Position numbers and translations under genes: made by a program
From: Garcia nutans
Taxonomy: Eukaryota; Streptophyta; Magnoliopsida; Malpighiales; Euphorbiaceae
Length of the DNA stretch: 64,000 nucleotides
Direction of reading: 5' to 3'
NCBI GenBank assembly: GCA_947685225.1
Contig: CANTUV010000003.1
Span: 6,766,001-6,830,000, forward strand
The notes under the pieces: model-generated
What the model was told of the DNA's origin: nothing
What the model saw: only the letters and a program-made list of their open reading frames with translations
The model's database searches: none
In this document: piece after piece, positions 44,030 through 55,730 of the stretch
How positions within the stretch are numbered: position 1 is the first letter of the stretch
Layout of the letters: every line of letters begins with the position of its first letter

Positions 44030-46405
44030 TAGATTTTATGTTTTAAAAGGTTGGTAAGACTCTTTGATTAACTAAACTAGGGTTTATGATGTAAAATCAT
44101 GAAACTAGAATTTGGACTGTTTAAAACACTTTTAATTTATGGTTTCAAGTTTACTATGTGAAATTAAAATATTTGTGTTTTATGATTTTTAAAGTTTTAA
44201 AGGACTAGGGTTTAGAAAAAATTAGGGTTCAAGGTTTTAAAGGGTTAGGGTTTTACTATTTTAGGTTTGGAAGTTGCATTTGGATTTAGTGTTTTAGAAT
44301 TAGGATTTCGGTGGATGTTTAAGTTTTTTAGAATTTGGAAAAAACAATTTGATAATTTTATGAAAGTAGAAAAATGATTTAAGGTTTATATAAATAGAAA
44401 AGATGTTTTTAGGGTTTGTTGAAAGAAATAGAATCAAATTTTGGTTTTGAAGAAAAACATGTTCAATTAGGGTTTTAAGATTTTGAAGAAGTAAAAATAA
44501 AAATTTTAAGTCTTTTTGAAAAAGAAAGTAACGAATTAGTGTTTTTAACTTTAGAAAAACTAAATTGAAGTTCTAGGGTTTTTAATTTTGAAAGACACAA
44601 TTTCATAATCTTAGCTACTGTGAAAAAAAAATAACAATTAATAAATACCTCCTTTTGATGGTTTCTCCAAAAATAATTCTTCTTGGATGAACAAAAACAA
44701 AGGCAGTTGCTGCCTTTAATCAATTGTTAATGGCTTTGTTTCTTCGTCTCTCAAAAAGTCAGATTTAATTTCACTACTTTCCCACTCAATTTCGGTTTCA
44801 AACTCTCCCAATTTCTGATTGTTTTTCCTCTCGATTTCTTCCTTATTTATAGAAGAATTCTATTATTAATCTTAATTACTCATGGAATACAATATTGAAT
44901 AAGAAAAAGAAACCGAAACTTATTTGTATTAGGTTTCGAAAAATTTCGCTGGAAAAAAAAATTGCTGGGGAAAAATTACGCTGGCAAAAAAAATTACCGC
45001 AGGAAAAATTGCGCTGAAGAAAAAAATTTGCCGTAGGGGGCTGGGAACGGCCTGCGGGCCATTTCGCTCGCAGGATTTTCTTGCGAGCGAAATGGCCCAA
45101 GGCAAAGCCCGCGCTGGTTTTCGGCGATGATTTTTTCATCGCCGATTTTTCTGTGTCGATTTTTATTTTTATTTATTTTTGTTTATTTTTATTTATTATT
45201 AATAAAAATTAGATAATAAAGCAAAAATTATTTAATTAAGATAAAAAAATTATTTTGGACCAATTAAAATATATTAGACAACACAAAAATTATTTTGGAC
45301 TAAATAAAATATATTGGACCAGACTAGGTCAAAAATTAAGGGTCTACAGTTTGCCCCCTGCTTGAATGATCTGAAACTTTAGTGAAAGAGAGTGAAAGGC
45401 AATAAGACTTAATTTTTGAGATGGTTGATGTTTTGGGTTCTAGACTCGGTTTGAGTTCTGGACTCAAGGATAATTCTAGGTTCTGGACCTAAGGAAAATT
45501 TGGGTTTTGGACCCAATCTAAGTTCTGGACTCTGAAGAGATTCTAGGTTTCTGACCTAAGTGTAATTTGGGTTATGGACCCGAGCTATGTTCTTGGACTT
45601 AAGGATAATTCTAGGTTCTGGACCTAAGGAAAATTTGGGTTCTGGACCCGAGCTAAGTTCTGGACTTAGAAAAGATTCTAGGTTCTGGACCTAAGGAAAA
45701 TTTGGGTTCTGGACCTGAACTAAGTTATGAACTTAGAAATAAATTCTAGGTTCTGAACCTAAGGAAAATTTGGGTTCTGGACCCGAGCTAAGTTCTGGAC
45801 TTAGAAAAGATTCTAGGTTCTGGACCTAAGGAAAATTTGGGTTCTGGACCTGAACTAAATTATGAACTTAGAAATAAATTCTAGGTTCTGGACCTAAGGA
45901 AAATTTGTGTTCTGGACCCGAGCTAAGTTCTGGACTTAGGGATAATTATAGGTTCTACACCTAAGCTAAGTTCTGGGCTTAGAGATAATTCTAGGTTCTG
46001 GACCTAAGGAAAAATTTAGGTTCTAGACCCAAGCTAAGTTCTGGACGTAGGGATAATTATAGGTTCTAGACCTAAGAAAAATTTAGGTTCTGGACCCGAG
46101 CTAAGTTCTAGACTTAGGAATAAATTCTAGGTTCTGGACCTAAGAAAAATTTGGGTTCTGGACCAGAGCTAAGTTCAGGACTTAGAAATAAATTCTAGAT
46201 TCTGGACCTAAGGAAAATTTGGGTTCTGGACCCGAAATAATTTTTGATTTCAAAAAGTTTGGCTATTTTTTATGCATATGTCTTCTTATTGCCTCTGGGT
46301 GTAAAAATATTTACATACTCGCAATTATTTGAATGATTAAAGTGAATAATTGAATTTACTGTTTATTTACTATGTAGTTACTGTTCATGCACTATATTAC
46401 TATTC
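44030..46405 (-). mobile_element. A2: 3' end of an A-like TAT element, inverted against D
   Basis: LTR lacking its first 0.8 kb as read on + (44030-45348), purine tract (45349-45364), TCTGG-loop hairpin array (about 45440-46245) and a piece (46246-46405) equal to the region before aORF1 in A, ending within the TTACTATT palindromes. It is then cut and joined to E gag. The left breakpoint is the palindromic LTR junction with D. Confidence 0.85.
45440..46245 (-). repeat. Hairpin tandem array of A2
   Basis: Same unit as in A: AGGT-TCTGG-ACCT, GGGT-TCTGG-ACCC and AAGT-TCTGG-ACTT sub-units. Spacers such as AAATAAATTC differ from those in A, so the array evolves while the dyads persist. Confidence 0.9.
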
Positions 46406-46407
46406 AT

Positions 46408-47066
46408 AAAGAAATAAGGCCGCTTTGCTCAGGAAAAGGCCCGACGAATCTGATCAATTAAGAATGATTGTGAGAGGGGTCCTGCCCAATCTCCATGAAT
46501 GAATGTCTCGCACCCTTATAAGGGACTTCAAAGATCTTCTCCAAGCTGGTCTACAAATTGAAGAGTGGGAAAGGGAGAAAAATCGCTTTTCAATAAGAAG
46601 GAATGAGAAAGGAAATTATCAACTAGGCAATCAAAGCACACAAAAGGAAGTTGATGTTAATGCCACTAGTCAAGGAGGAATGAGGCAGTTTTCAGAATTA
46701 GGGAAGCCACTGTCTTGGGTTCTCAATAAGCTATAAAAGAAGGGATTGTTACAACCCTTGACTCCTCGTCCTTTGCCTAATCCTCTTCCACCTAACTTTG
46801 ATACTAGTGCATTTTGCCAATTCCATCAAAGGCCTGGACACGAAACGGACAATTGTACGAAGTTGAGGCATGAGATCTAGAATTTAATTGATAATGCCAA
46901 GTTGCATGATCTGGATAAGCCCAATACCAAAGGTAATCCATTTCCAAGGTTCAACAGGGTGCCACCACCACCAGCCTTCATGGTAGGAAAAGGATTGAAA
47001 GAAGATTTTGTTTTATCATCCTTTCAAGATGGGGATATTGAAGATATGAAAGGAAAAGAAGCCTAA
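46408..47066 (+). pseudogene. gag: E gag fragment
   Basis: + strand gag from the capsid end (NKAALL-like start, PDESDQLRMIVRGVLPNL) through MSRTLIRDFKDLLQAGLQIE, then the zinc finger CQFHQRPGHETDNC, to FVLSSFQDGDIEDMKGKEA and a stop at 47064-47066. It has in-frame stops near 46499, 46732 and 46878. It is more diverged from A and B gag than those are from each other, in keeping with a separate subfamily that pairs with the D/E 3' module. Confidence 0.85.
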
Positions 47067-50000
47067 CTCAATGAACTTTCCTTAGCTTGAATGTAGCTTT
47101 TCAAATTTTGCTTTAATATTTAATTATCGTGTTTTTTAAATTTGTTTAAATAAATTACTTTTATCAAAAATTATGTTGGTCTTTATTCATTTTGGTGCTC
47201 AACCAATGAGGAATCTAGCTTGATAATTCATGAATTAATATATTTATGCATCATGACTCGAATGACTTTACTAGGTGAGGGAATTGCTCTGTAGCATTGA
47301 GTTGTGTATGCTTACTTAGAGAGGGCTCCTGCATAATTATCTTGGTCTAGGTCCTAGTCAGTCTTAGAACATGCTTTGACAAACTTTCGAGGCAAAATTG
47401 AACTCTGCTTATTTAAGACAGAAATGATCTAGGCATTGTTTGGTTAGCCAATAACTAGTATCCACCCAATTAAATATCAATCCCTAGTTGTCCCTTTGAG
47501 CCTTCATAAAATTTTAGCTTTCTTTTCATTGGCTTACAAACCCCAACAACCTACCCTGAGCTGTTGTGATACTTTTGACAAGTCTTATGATCACTAAGAT
47601 GAAGAGACAAGAAGATCAAAGAAAGCAATTATTAGTCAAGACCATGAAGATAGTTGAAGTTCTCAAGACTATGAAAATAGTTGAAGTTCTCAAGACCATA
47701 AGGATAGTTTAAGTTCTCAAGACCGTAAGGGTGGTTGAAGTTCTCAAGACCGTAAGGGTAGTTGATGTTTTTCAGACCATAAGGGTAGTTGAAGTTTTTC
47801 TAATATCTCCTCCACTCATCCATTATTGGAAGCCCAAGTTGGCACAAACAAGACAACTCTGTTTGAGCTAGAACCAAACCAAAAAAAAACAAAAAAAAGG
47901 AGAAGAGAAGACAAAAAGAATTAATAAAAAAACAAAAAAAAACAACAAACAAAAAAACAAACAAACAAACAAAAAAGAAGAAAAAGAAAAAGAAGAAAAA
48001 AGAAGAAAACAAAAGGAAAAATTAAAACCCAAAAAAAAAGGTTCAAAAAGCCAATTGAGTTCTCTTTTACCTAAAGCAGCCAAAGGCTTCCATTTGGTTC
48101 ATAAAGACATTTTTTACTTGAATTGGTCCAACCCAACCAAAGATTCAATCAAAATCAAAGAAAAGGAGAAAGACTATTCAGTTCTTGAAAGTTCTGCACT
48201 TGACAGTCCTATAAGGAAGAAGGACAAAATTATAAAATGCTCAAAGAAAGGGAAGAGTAAGAGGAAAGAAAAGGGGAAAAGAAGAAAAGAAATGAATTTG
48301 GGTCTTAAACTTTTTGCAAGGGCAAAAACTGTCCTAATCAAGATCCAGATTAATGCCAAGAAGATAGAAGGAATTTGGGGACTAGAAAGATTGCTCCCAA
48401 CTATTTAAAGTTCCAACAAGAAATTTATAGTGTGAAGGTTTGTCCATTGCATTCCACCAGCTCCTATCTCAAAATGGCCTCCACTCAAACCTGTGTCCCT
48501 TATAGACCCCATTTCAAGCCTATCAAAGACCTGTTGATCTCTCTTGGTAGGTAGAGTCTATTAGTGGAGATAGTTTGGATAAGCATGTATATGAGATAGA
48601 CAATACTTAAACTCAATGAGACCTTTGGCCAAGTAATGTGTATGTGCCTATCTGAAGTGCAACAGTTCTTGCTTAAATAGAAATGATTCCCGAATTTAGT
48701 ACGATAACTAGGGTTGTCATGTTATAGATATGTTAATTTGGAAAAATCAAGTCCTGAGGTACATTGACATTAATTTGGCAAAGCCAACATTTGATTTCAA
48801 AATCAAAATTCAAAAAAAAAAGGAAAAAAGTGTTTTGTCATACAAAGCCTTCGAGCTAAGGGAAGTATGTTGAATTGATTATTGGCAAGGTCATGAAGAA
48901 GCTATCAATTGACATGCTGAATCATAATTTAAAACGGATGTATCTCTACTGTTTGGGGCCTCCATTACTCATATTTTCAATATCCCAAATATAAAATCCA
49001 TAAATGCAAAGCTTTCTATCATTCCAATGTAAGACTTGAACAAGCATCAAAACGGAACCAATAAGAACACCTCTACTAATCACCGAGGTCTGTGAGTCAT
49101 GGAACCATTGTAAGTATTATTCATGCATATCATGCATACATGAGCATATCACATCGCACTTTTCTTGTCTTGTGTTGTCTATTCTTTGGCAAAATGAACA
49201 GTAAACACCCTGCAAAGTAAAGAATCAAAAGAAGATATCAAATCAGGGGGGCATTGAAAGGCCATCGCTTGTGGAACCCCAGTCACTTTGCAAAGAGAAG
49301 AAATACGTGCTTGTGCGAAGAACTAGACAACAACAACATCAATCAGAGTCCGCATAGAAAAATCATGGGTTTGAACCTACACAGGGGGCAAAGTTTCTCC
49401 TTTTCAATTTTTGAGTTTATATGTAAAACATTTTCAAACTCACTTGCAAATATCTCGCCACGCAGGGCGAAAAGGAGAGGATACGAAGGCTAGATAAAAA
49501 GGGCTAAATTTTTTACAAAAGTGCAAAGGAAGAATAAGAAAGAATGGAATAAAAAAAAGAAAGAGAGAAAATTAGAATTCTCAAAAGAATGAAGAGGCAA
49601 AAGACAAAAGATCAATCCAGCTAAAAGAGCTGAAGCCAGGGTAAAGACTTGATCTCAAAGGATGAAGATCCGATCTCCAAGGATGAAGATCCATTTGCAA
49701 GGGTAAAGACCCAATCTTAAAGGATGAAGATCAATTTGCGAGGGTGAAGACCCGATCTCAAAGGATGAAGATCCACTTTTCAAGGGTAAAGACCCGATGT
49801 TAAAAGATGAAGATTCATTTTCAAGGATGAAGACCCGATCTCAAAGGATGAATATCCATTTTAAGGGTGAAAAACCACAATGAATAGAATAACCGGAGCA
49901 ATCAAATTTTTTAAATGATAAAAGGTTAGTCAAACTCAATCTCGGGTCCAAGCACCCAAAATCAAATCATTTTCGGGTCCAAGTACCCAATTCAAATCTA

Positions 50001-50729
50001 ATCTCGGGTCTAAGTACCCAACTCAAATCCAATCTTGGGTCCAAGTACACAATCTCGGGTCCAAGTACCTAATCTCGGGTCCAAGTACCCAAATCAAATC
50101 ATTCTCAGGTCCAAGTACCCAATCTCGGGTCAATCTCGGGTCCAAGTACCCAATCCCATGGTCCAAGTACCCAAATTCAATCAATCTCGGGTCCAAGTAT
50201 CCAAATCAAATCAATCTCGGGTCCAAGTATCAAATTCAATCAATCTCGGGTCCAAGTACCCAAATCAAATCAATCCTGGGTCCAAGTACCCAATCCTGGG
50301 TCCAAGTACCCAAATTCAATCCAATCTCGGGTCCAAGTACCCAAATCAAATTTAATCTCAGGTCCAAGTGCCCAATCTCGGGTCCAAGTACCCAAATCAA
50401 AATCAGTCTCGGGTCCAAGTACCCAATCTCAGGTCCAAGTATCAAATCTCGGGTCCAAGTATCCAAAACAAATCAATCTCGGGTCCATGTACCCAATCTC
50501 AAGTCCAAGTATCCAAATCAAATCAATCTCAGGTCCAAGTACCCAATCCCGAGTCCAAGTACCCAAAATCAATTCAATCTCGGGTCCAAGTACCCAATCT
50601 TGGGTCCAATTACCTAAATCAAGTTCAGTCTCATATCCAAGTACGCAAAATAAATTTAAATCACCATCTCAAAAATTAAGTCTTATTGCTTTTCACTCTC
50701 TTTCACTAAAGTTTCAGATCATTCAAGCA
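47067..50729 (+). other. E 3' module and hairpin array
   Basis: Homologous to D from CCTTAGCTTGAATG (about 47084). Contains GTTGAAGTTCTCAAGACC repeats (47635-47800), an A-rich CAAA region (47878-48040), GATGAAGATCC repeats (49640-49870) and the GGGTCCAAGTACCC array (49936-50650). Homology to D stops at ATTCAAGCA (50729), inside the purine tract, so no LTR follows. No gene is seen in these 3.6 kb. Confidence 0.85.
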
Positions 50730-50976
50730 ACTTATTGCCGCTAATCTTCTATCCACTACCTGCGAGTTAGACATATAACTCACTGAGCAACTTATTGCCC
50801 AGTGGGTACTTTAACCATTGCTGAATATAAATAGTGCAAGGAAGGTTGTTGAAACACATATAAAAGTAGAATACTGCATAATTAAACTATTTTCATACAA
50901 TCATCATATTTATATTTTCTAATTAAGTTAAGATTCACATTCTGTATGTAAACAACATGTAATTCCTTGAAACTAA
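50730..50976. other. Y: 247 bp of unassigned sequence
   Basis: Not matched elsewhere in the window. It has a TATA-like GAATATAAATAG (50824-50835), a repeated CAACTTATTGCC (about 50728 and 50790) and a CACTGAG...CCAGTGG dyad. It could be part of an LTR of another family or host filler DNA at a break. Confidence 0.5.
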
Positions 50977-53900
50977 TTCCCTCGGACGTTTCAACCAATA
51001 GTTATATTTTTGAAAGTGGAAATCAGTTCATAATAATTACCATTAATTAGGTTTTAATCCATTTATCCAACTAAAGTAGCTTTTATGCTATATTGGATTA
51101 AAACTAAATTAAGTGGTTTATTATGAATAGATTTCTCACTTGAAAATGGTAACTAATAATTCATGCAAAAAACAAGCCCATGGTTAATTTATTCTTAGTA
51201 TAAACTAGGCCCACAATTGAATTTTGGTATTTCGTAATTGACCTAAATAATTTGCAAGCTCTTTGTAAGAAAAGGTTGGATGAAATTAATTTTGTTTCTA
51301 AGCCCATTGTAAAAAGATTTGAGAAAAAATGGATTTTGGGCTTAGTATTTAGGCCATGAGCAAGAGAATTTTTGATTTATTTTTAGAAAAGTCTTATGTC
51401 CAAAGACCATCTTGAAAAATTTTGAAAATAGCTTGGGTCTTTTGGACTTTAAAGAAAATTTTATTTGAGCTTGCAAATGTACTTAGGTCATATTAGAAAA
51501 AGATCAAACCAAATAAGCCATGATTTAAGCCAAGATAAATTAACTATAGTCAAACAACAAGCATTTGGGGTAAAACATAAGGAAAGTAACTAGGCCAATT
51601 ACATGAGCTTTATTCTTTGGGTTAAAAGGCTTAGGTTCCCATAGCAAGTATATACCAAAAGGTACGAGGCTATGAGTGGTTATGCCATGCTCGATCTCCA
51701 CACCTTGAGTGAAAGTATGGTATCCCTTACATAACACAACACGGGTAACACGGGCATTGTAACTCACGCACATGATACAATCTAATATGATACAATGGAT
51801 AATATCATTATAAGAAAGAATAGAATAATATAAAAACCAACGGAATCAACTTCTCTTATCCCTAGTGGAGTCGCCACTGTGAGCGAGGATTTTCGCCCCC
51901 ACTCCCGGTGGAATGGTTCTTGCGACTTCGGCACTGTTTAGGCTCGGGGCCTTAGAGAACACGAACCTAAGTCCGGAGAAAATGGAGTCGCCACCCAGAC
52001 GGGCCGGGAAAAAAGAAAGGGGTGGATGACTCGATTCCTAAGGAATCCCCAACCCCTTAATGGGTTCGAAAAGTTGGGAACATGTGGGGAAGGTGAGAAA
52101 TGGCCCAGCAACCCCACAACGCCCGGTTTATTGGAACCGGCCTCCTTTACAGGTCTTAATATTATAAAATTCTTAAGTATAATAATATTATCCATATTAC
52201 AAACAATAATAAAAATAACGCATCGATATATTGAAAATCAAAACAATGTCCAAACAAAACAATTAAATGGACACCCATCCAAGGATGGAAACATGTCCTT
52301 ACATCCCATGCCTAAATAGGACACCCACCGAAAGGTAGAAACATGCCCTTTACATTAGTTCTAAAATAGAAAAGCAATTTAAATTACATGATATTCAACT
52401 AATGAGGTACCCACCAAGTGGAAACATACCTCTTGCAACATTTGGAAATCTAAATAAATTGATAAAAGTAAATAACCATTCATAATAAATAAATCATTCA
52501 TCAAAGATATTAAATATCAATAGAAAGTAAACATCCACCCATGATAAATTAAATAAACCAAGCATTGAACTTAAATAAATTAAAGCATATAAAATAAATC
52601 AAAGCATAATCAAATATAGAATTGAATAAAGCAAATAAAAGTCTAAATTATGGCTACTGTGAGTTTTTTTAAGAAATTAAAATAGATTAAGGTTTTATGT
52701 TTTAAAAGGTTGATAAAGCTCTTTGATTAACTAAATAAATATTTGAATGGTGAAATCATGAAACTAGAGTTTGGACACTTTAAAACATTTTTGATTTGTG
52801 GTTTATGGCTATTCATTGAATTATGGTTTCAAACTTACTGTGCAAAATTGTAAAATTTGTGTTTGTATGGTTTTAAAGTTTTAAAGGATTAGGGTTTAGA
52901 AAAAATTAGGGTTTAAGGTTTTAAAGGGGTTAGGGTTTACTATTTTGAGTTTTGGAATTGAATTAGGGTTTTAAGACTTTTGAATTAGGGTTTCGGGTAA
53001 TGAGTTATTTTTAGAATTTGGAAAAAACAATTGATAATTTTGTAAAGTTTTATGAATTTAAACAAAATGATTTAAAATTTATAAAAAACAAAAAAGATAT
53101 TTTTAAGGGTTTTGGAAGGAAACATAATACAATTTAGAGTTTTGAAAATTTGGAAAACAAATTTTGGTTTTGGGGTTTTGAAGAAACAAAACTAACAACT
53201 TTAAACTTTTTGGAAAACAAAGCAACGAATTAAGGTTTTCAAACTTTAGAAAAAGTGAATTGAGGTCCTAAAATTTTTGAATTAAAAGAAACAAAGTGAT
53301 GATTAAGCTACTGTAAAAAAAATAAAAAGAATTTAGGAGCTTAAACCTTGGTTCGTGAGTTACACCCAAAAAATTTAGGCAGTTGATGACTTTGATGAAT
53401 TATTTGAATTGCTTTCCTCCTCTCTCAAAAAATCAGCTTGATTAATGTTTCCTTCACAGATTCGGTTTTCCCTTTTTCAATTTTCTAGCTTCTGTCCTAT
53501 TTTCTTGATTTCTCCCTCCCTTTTTTTTGTTGTTTAGTCCATATTTATAGAAGTTTTATATCCTTCATTCCTAATTATTCACGGCATCTTTATTGAATAA
53601 GAAAAGGAAACTAAAACCTAATTGTATTAGGTTTCAAAAAATTTGCGTCGAAAAAATTTTGCTAGAGAAAAAAAAATTGCTGTGGAAAAATTGCGCTAGC
53701 AAAAAAGTTGCCGCAGCTGGCTGCGGCAGCCCGCGAAACGGGCCCGTAGGCCATTTCACCCGTAGAAAAATTCTGCGGGCGAAATGGCCTGGGCAATTTC
53801 GCCCGCAGGAGTTTCCTGAGGGTGAAATGCCCACGGGCCCGCGCTGACTTCGGCGACAATTTTTTCATCCCCTATTTTTTTTGTTATTTTTTATTTTTTA

Positions 53901-54055
53901 TTATTTTTGAACTTTTTGTTCATTTCATCTTTTTTTACTAAAATAAATATTAAATTAATCAAGATACCATAAAAATTATTTTGGACAACACAAAAATTAT
54001 TTTGGGCTAAATAAAATATATTGGACCGGACTGGGTAAAAAATTAAGGGTCTACA
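50977..54055 (-). mobile_element. A3: leader and 5' LTR of a TAT-type element
   Basis: Leader from TTCCCTCGGACG (50977), primer site TGGCGACTCCACTAGGGA on minus (51859-51876) and a full LTR (51878-54055, TGTGAGCGAGG...GGGTCTACA). The rest of the element to the left is lost. Its right edge lies inside aORF2 of C, in front of GATGCCATTC, so A3 was inserted in C. The U3 dyads are at 53744-53838. Confidence 0.88.
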
Positions 54056-55292
54056 GATGCCATTCATTGGAAGCAAATTTCAAAACTTGATGTTTTAAAA
54101 TGTTTTCAAAATGTTAAATTGGACTACTCCTTCTTACATGTCGTGGCTTCCTTTTGGGATACGTATTTTAGGGTATTTAGAATTAATGGCTTTGAAATAT
54201 GTCCCTTGATTGAAGAATTTTAGGCCATCCTTGGATATCCAAATAATCAACAAATGGCGTTACCCACATTGATTTCCAATACTCAATAGAAGATGCAGAT
54301 GTTATTTCAAATTCCAAAACCTGAAGTTCTTTGGTTGATGAGAGGTGAAAAAATTCTACTTGCTCCTTTGATTGAATTTTGTCTCTCTCATTTGGCCCCT
54401 ACTAAGGCATGGGGATGCATGCTCGGTCTTTGCTTGCTAGGCCAATTCTTGCTTGTTTCTTCCGACGGCGATATTAATCCATGAGTATTGGATATTATGG
54501 ACCAAATGGAAGGAGGCTTGTCACCGGTACCTGTGATCTTAGTCGAGACCTTAGTTGGATTAGACCGATTTAAATTAGGATTGTCAAAGAGACTAACTGG
54601 GAGTCCGTTGCTGCTTCAGGTAATTACCTAAACTACCCTTTCAGGTTTTCAATTTAGGTTTTCTTTTTCTTCTTTTCTTTATTGCTCTAATTTTTGCCTA
54701 GTCCACCCATGTGGGTTTTCGGAACTAGCGAGTTGTCCTAATTTTTGCCTAAGCTACCCTTGCGGGTTTTCAACTTAGCGGACCTTTTCCTTTTTTATTG
54801 CTGTAATTTTTGCCTAGTCCGCCCATGTGGGTTTTCAGAACTAGCGAGCTGTCCCAATTTTTGCCTAAGTTGCCCTTGCAGGCTTTCAACTTAGCGAACT
54901 TTTTTTTAACTCTTTCTTCATAGATTTGGCTTCAGGAGTGTCTTTGTTTGCTTGATACTCCATCCATGGACTTTGCCAGATACCTGCCATGTCATCATTC
55001 TGCTAGGAAGCTACTCCATCCTACTTCTTAATATGCTGACTGGGTTGACTAGATCTACTCACGCTCTGAAGTCAATATCCGTTGGTTGATACCTTGGTGG
55101 AAAATTTCTCATATCACCATGCGGACATACTTGATGTATGTTCCCCTTGCCGCTCTTCGTCAAGGTACATGCTATGATCCTCACCGACTTGGCCGTCAGT
55201 ACGGAGCTGAGCCTTGCGATTCTGACTTTACTCTCTACTTAGACATGCCTTGTTTGACTGAAGCCTACTTGGATCAGCTGAGACAAAGCTAG
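54056..55292 (+). pseudogene. aORF2: DUF7745-like gene with one intron, antisense in element C
   Basis: Exon 1 (54056-54619) is one frame of 188 codons with three stops; exon 2 (54924-55292) continues in the same frame, so intron 54620-54923 (GT...AG) is phase 0. Key parts: SFLHVVASFWDTYFRVF, FEICPLIEEF-stop-AILGYP, LCLLGQFLLVSSDGDIN, LTGSPLLLQ before the intron and IWLQECL after it, then IPWWKISH and LGRQYGAEPCDSDF near the end. This fits the DUF7745 family found beside plant retroelement genes (from memory; moderate). The start is missing because A3 cut it; the A copy supplies it (16325). Stops are CAG/CGA-to-TAG/TGA type. Function unknown; similarity to aORF1 is described in the findings. 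Confidence 0.72.
54625..54905 (+). repeat. Hairpin array in the aORF2 intron
   Basis: Five units with an inner CCC...GGG stem and an outer stem that changes but still pairs: ACCTAAA/TTTAGGT, CTAGT/ACTAG, CTAAG/CTTAG, CTAGT/ACTAG and CTAAGT/ACTTAG. Each loop part contains GGGTTTTC or a variant. Confidence 0.85.
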
Positions 55293-55730
55293 CTTGCATG
55301 TTATATTTATCGACTGCCATAGATCTTACATTTGTCAATTCAGAAAGTGTATTGTTAAGATGAAAAATAATTAAAGTAATAAAAGATGCTTCTTTTCCAT
55401 TTATAATTTGTCATCATCTTTTGCTATTGTGTTTATTTATTTCATCCATATCTGGTCAAATACTTATAACAGTGCACATAGAACAATTTTAACATTAATT
55501 ATATTTTATTAAATTGGGGAACAGCCAAACATAAAGCCAGCATACACAAGATTACTCCTGTTGCCAATTAGCCCTTTCGGGTTTTCTAATTGACGATTTT
55601 CTCTCATTTAGCCCTAATTGTTGCCTAGCCCGCCCTTTCGGGTTTTCGAAACTAGCGGACTGCTCTAACTTTTGCCCAGGCTGCCCTTTTTGGGTTTTCA
55701 ACCTAGCGAGCTCTTTTTCTTTTTTATTTT
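55293..55730. repeat. Convergent spacer between aORF2 and integrase, with more hairpin units
   Basis: The first 260 bp are AT-rich and likely hold the aORF2 3' end (AAAATAATTAAAGTAATAAAAG near 55361, shortened here to AATAAAAG). From 55560 to 55715 three units like those of the intron recur: AATTAG...CTAATT, CTAG...CTAG and CAGG...CCTAG around CCCTTTCGGG or CCCTTTTTGGG. Confidence 0.78.
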
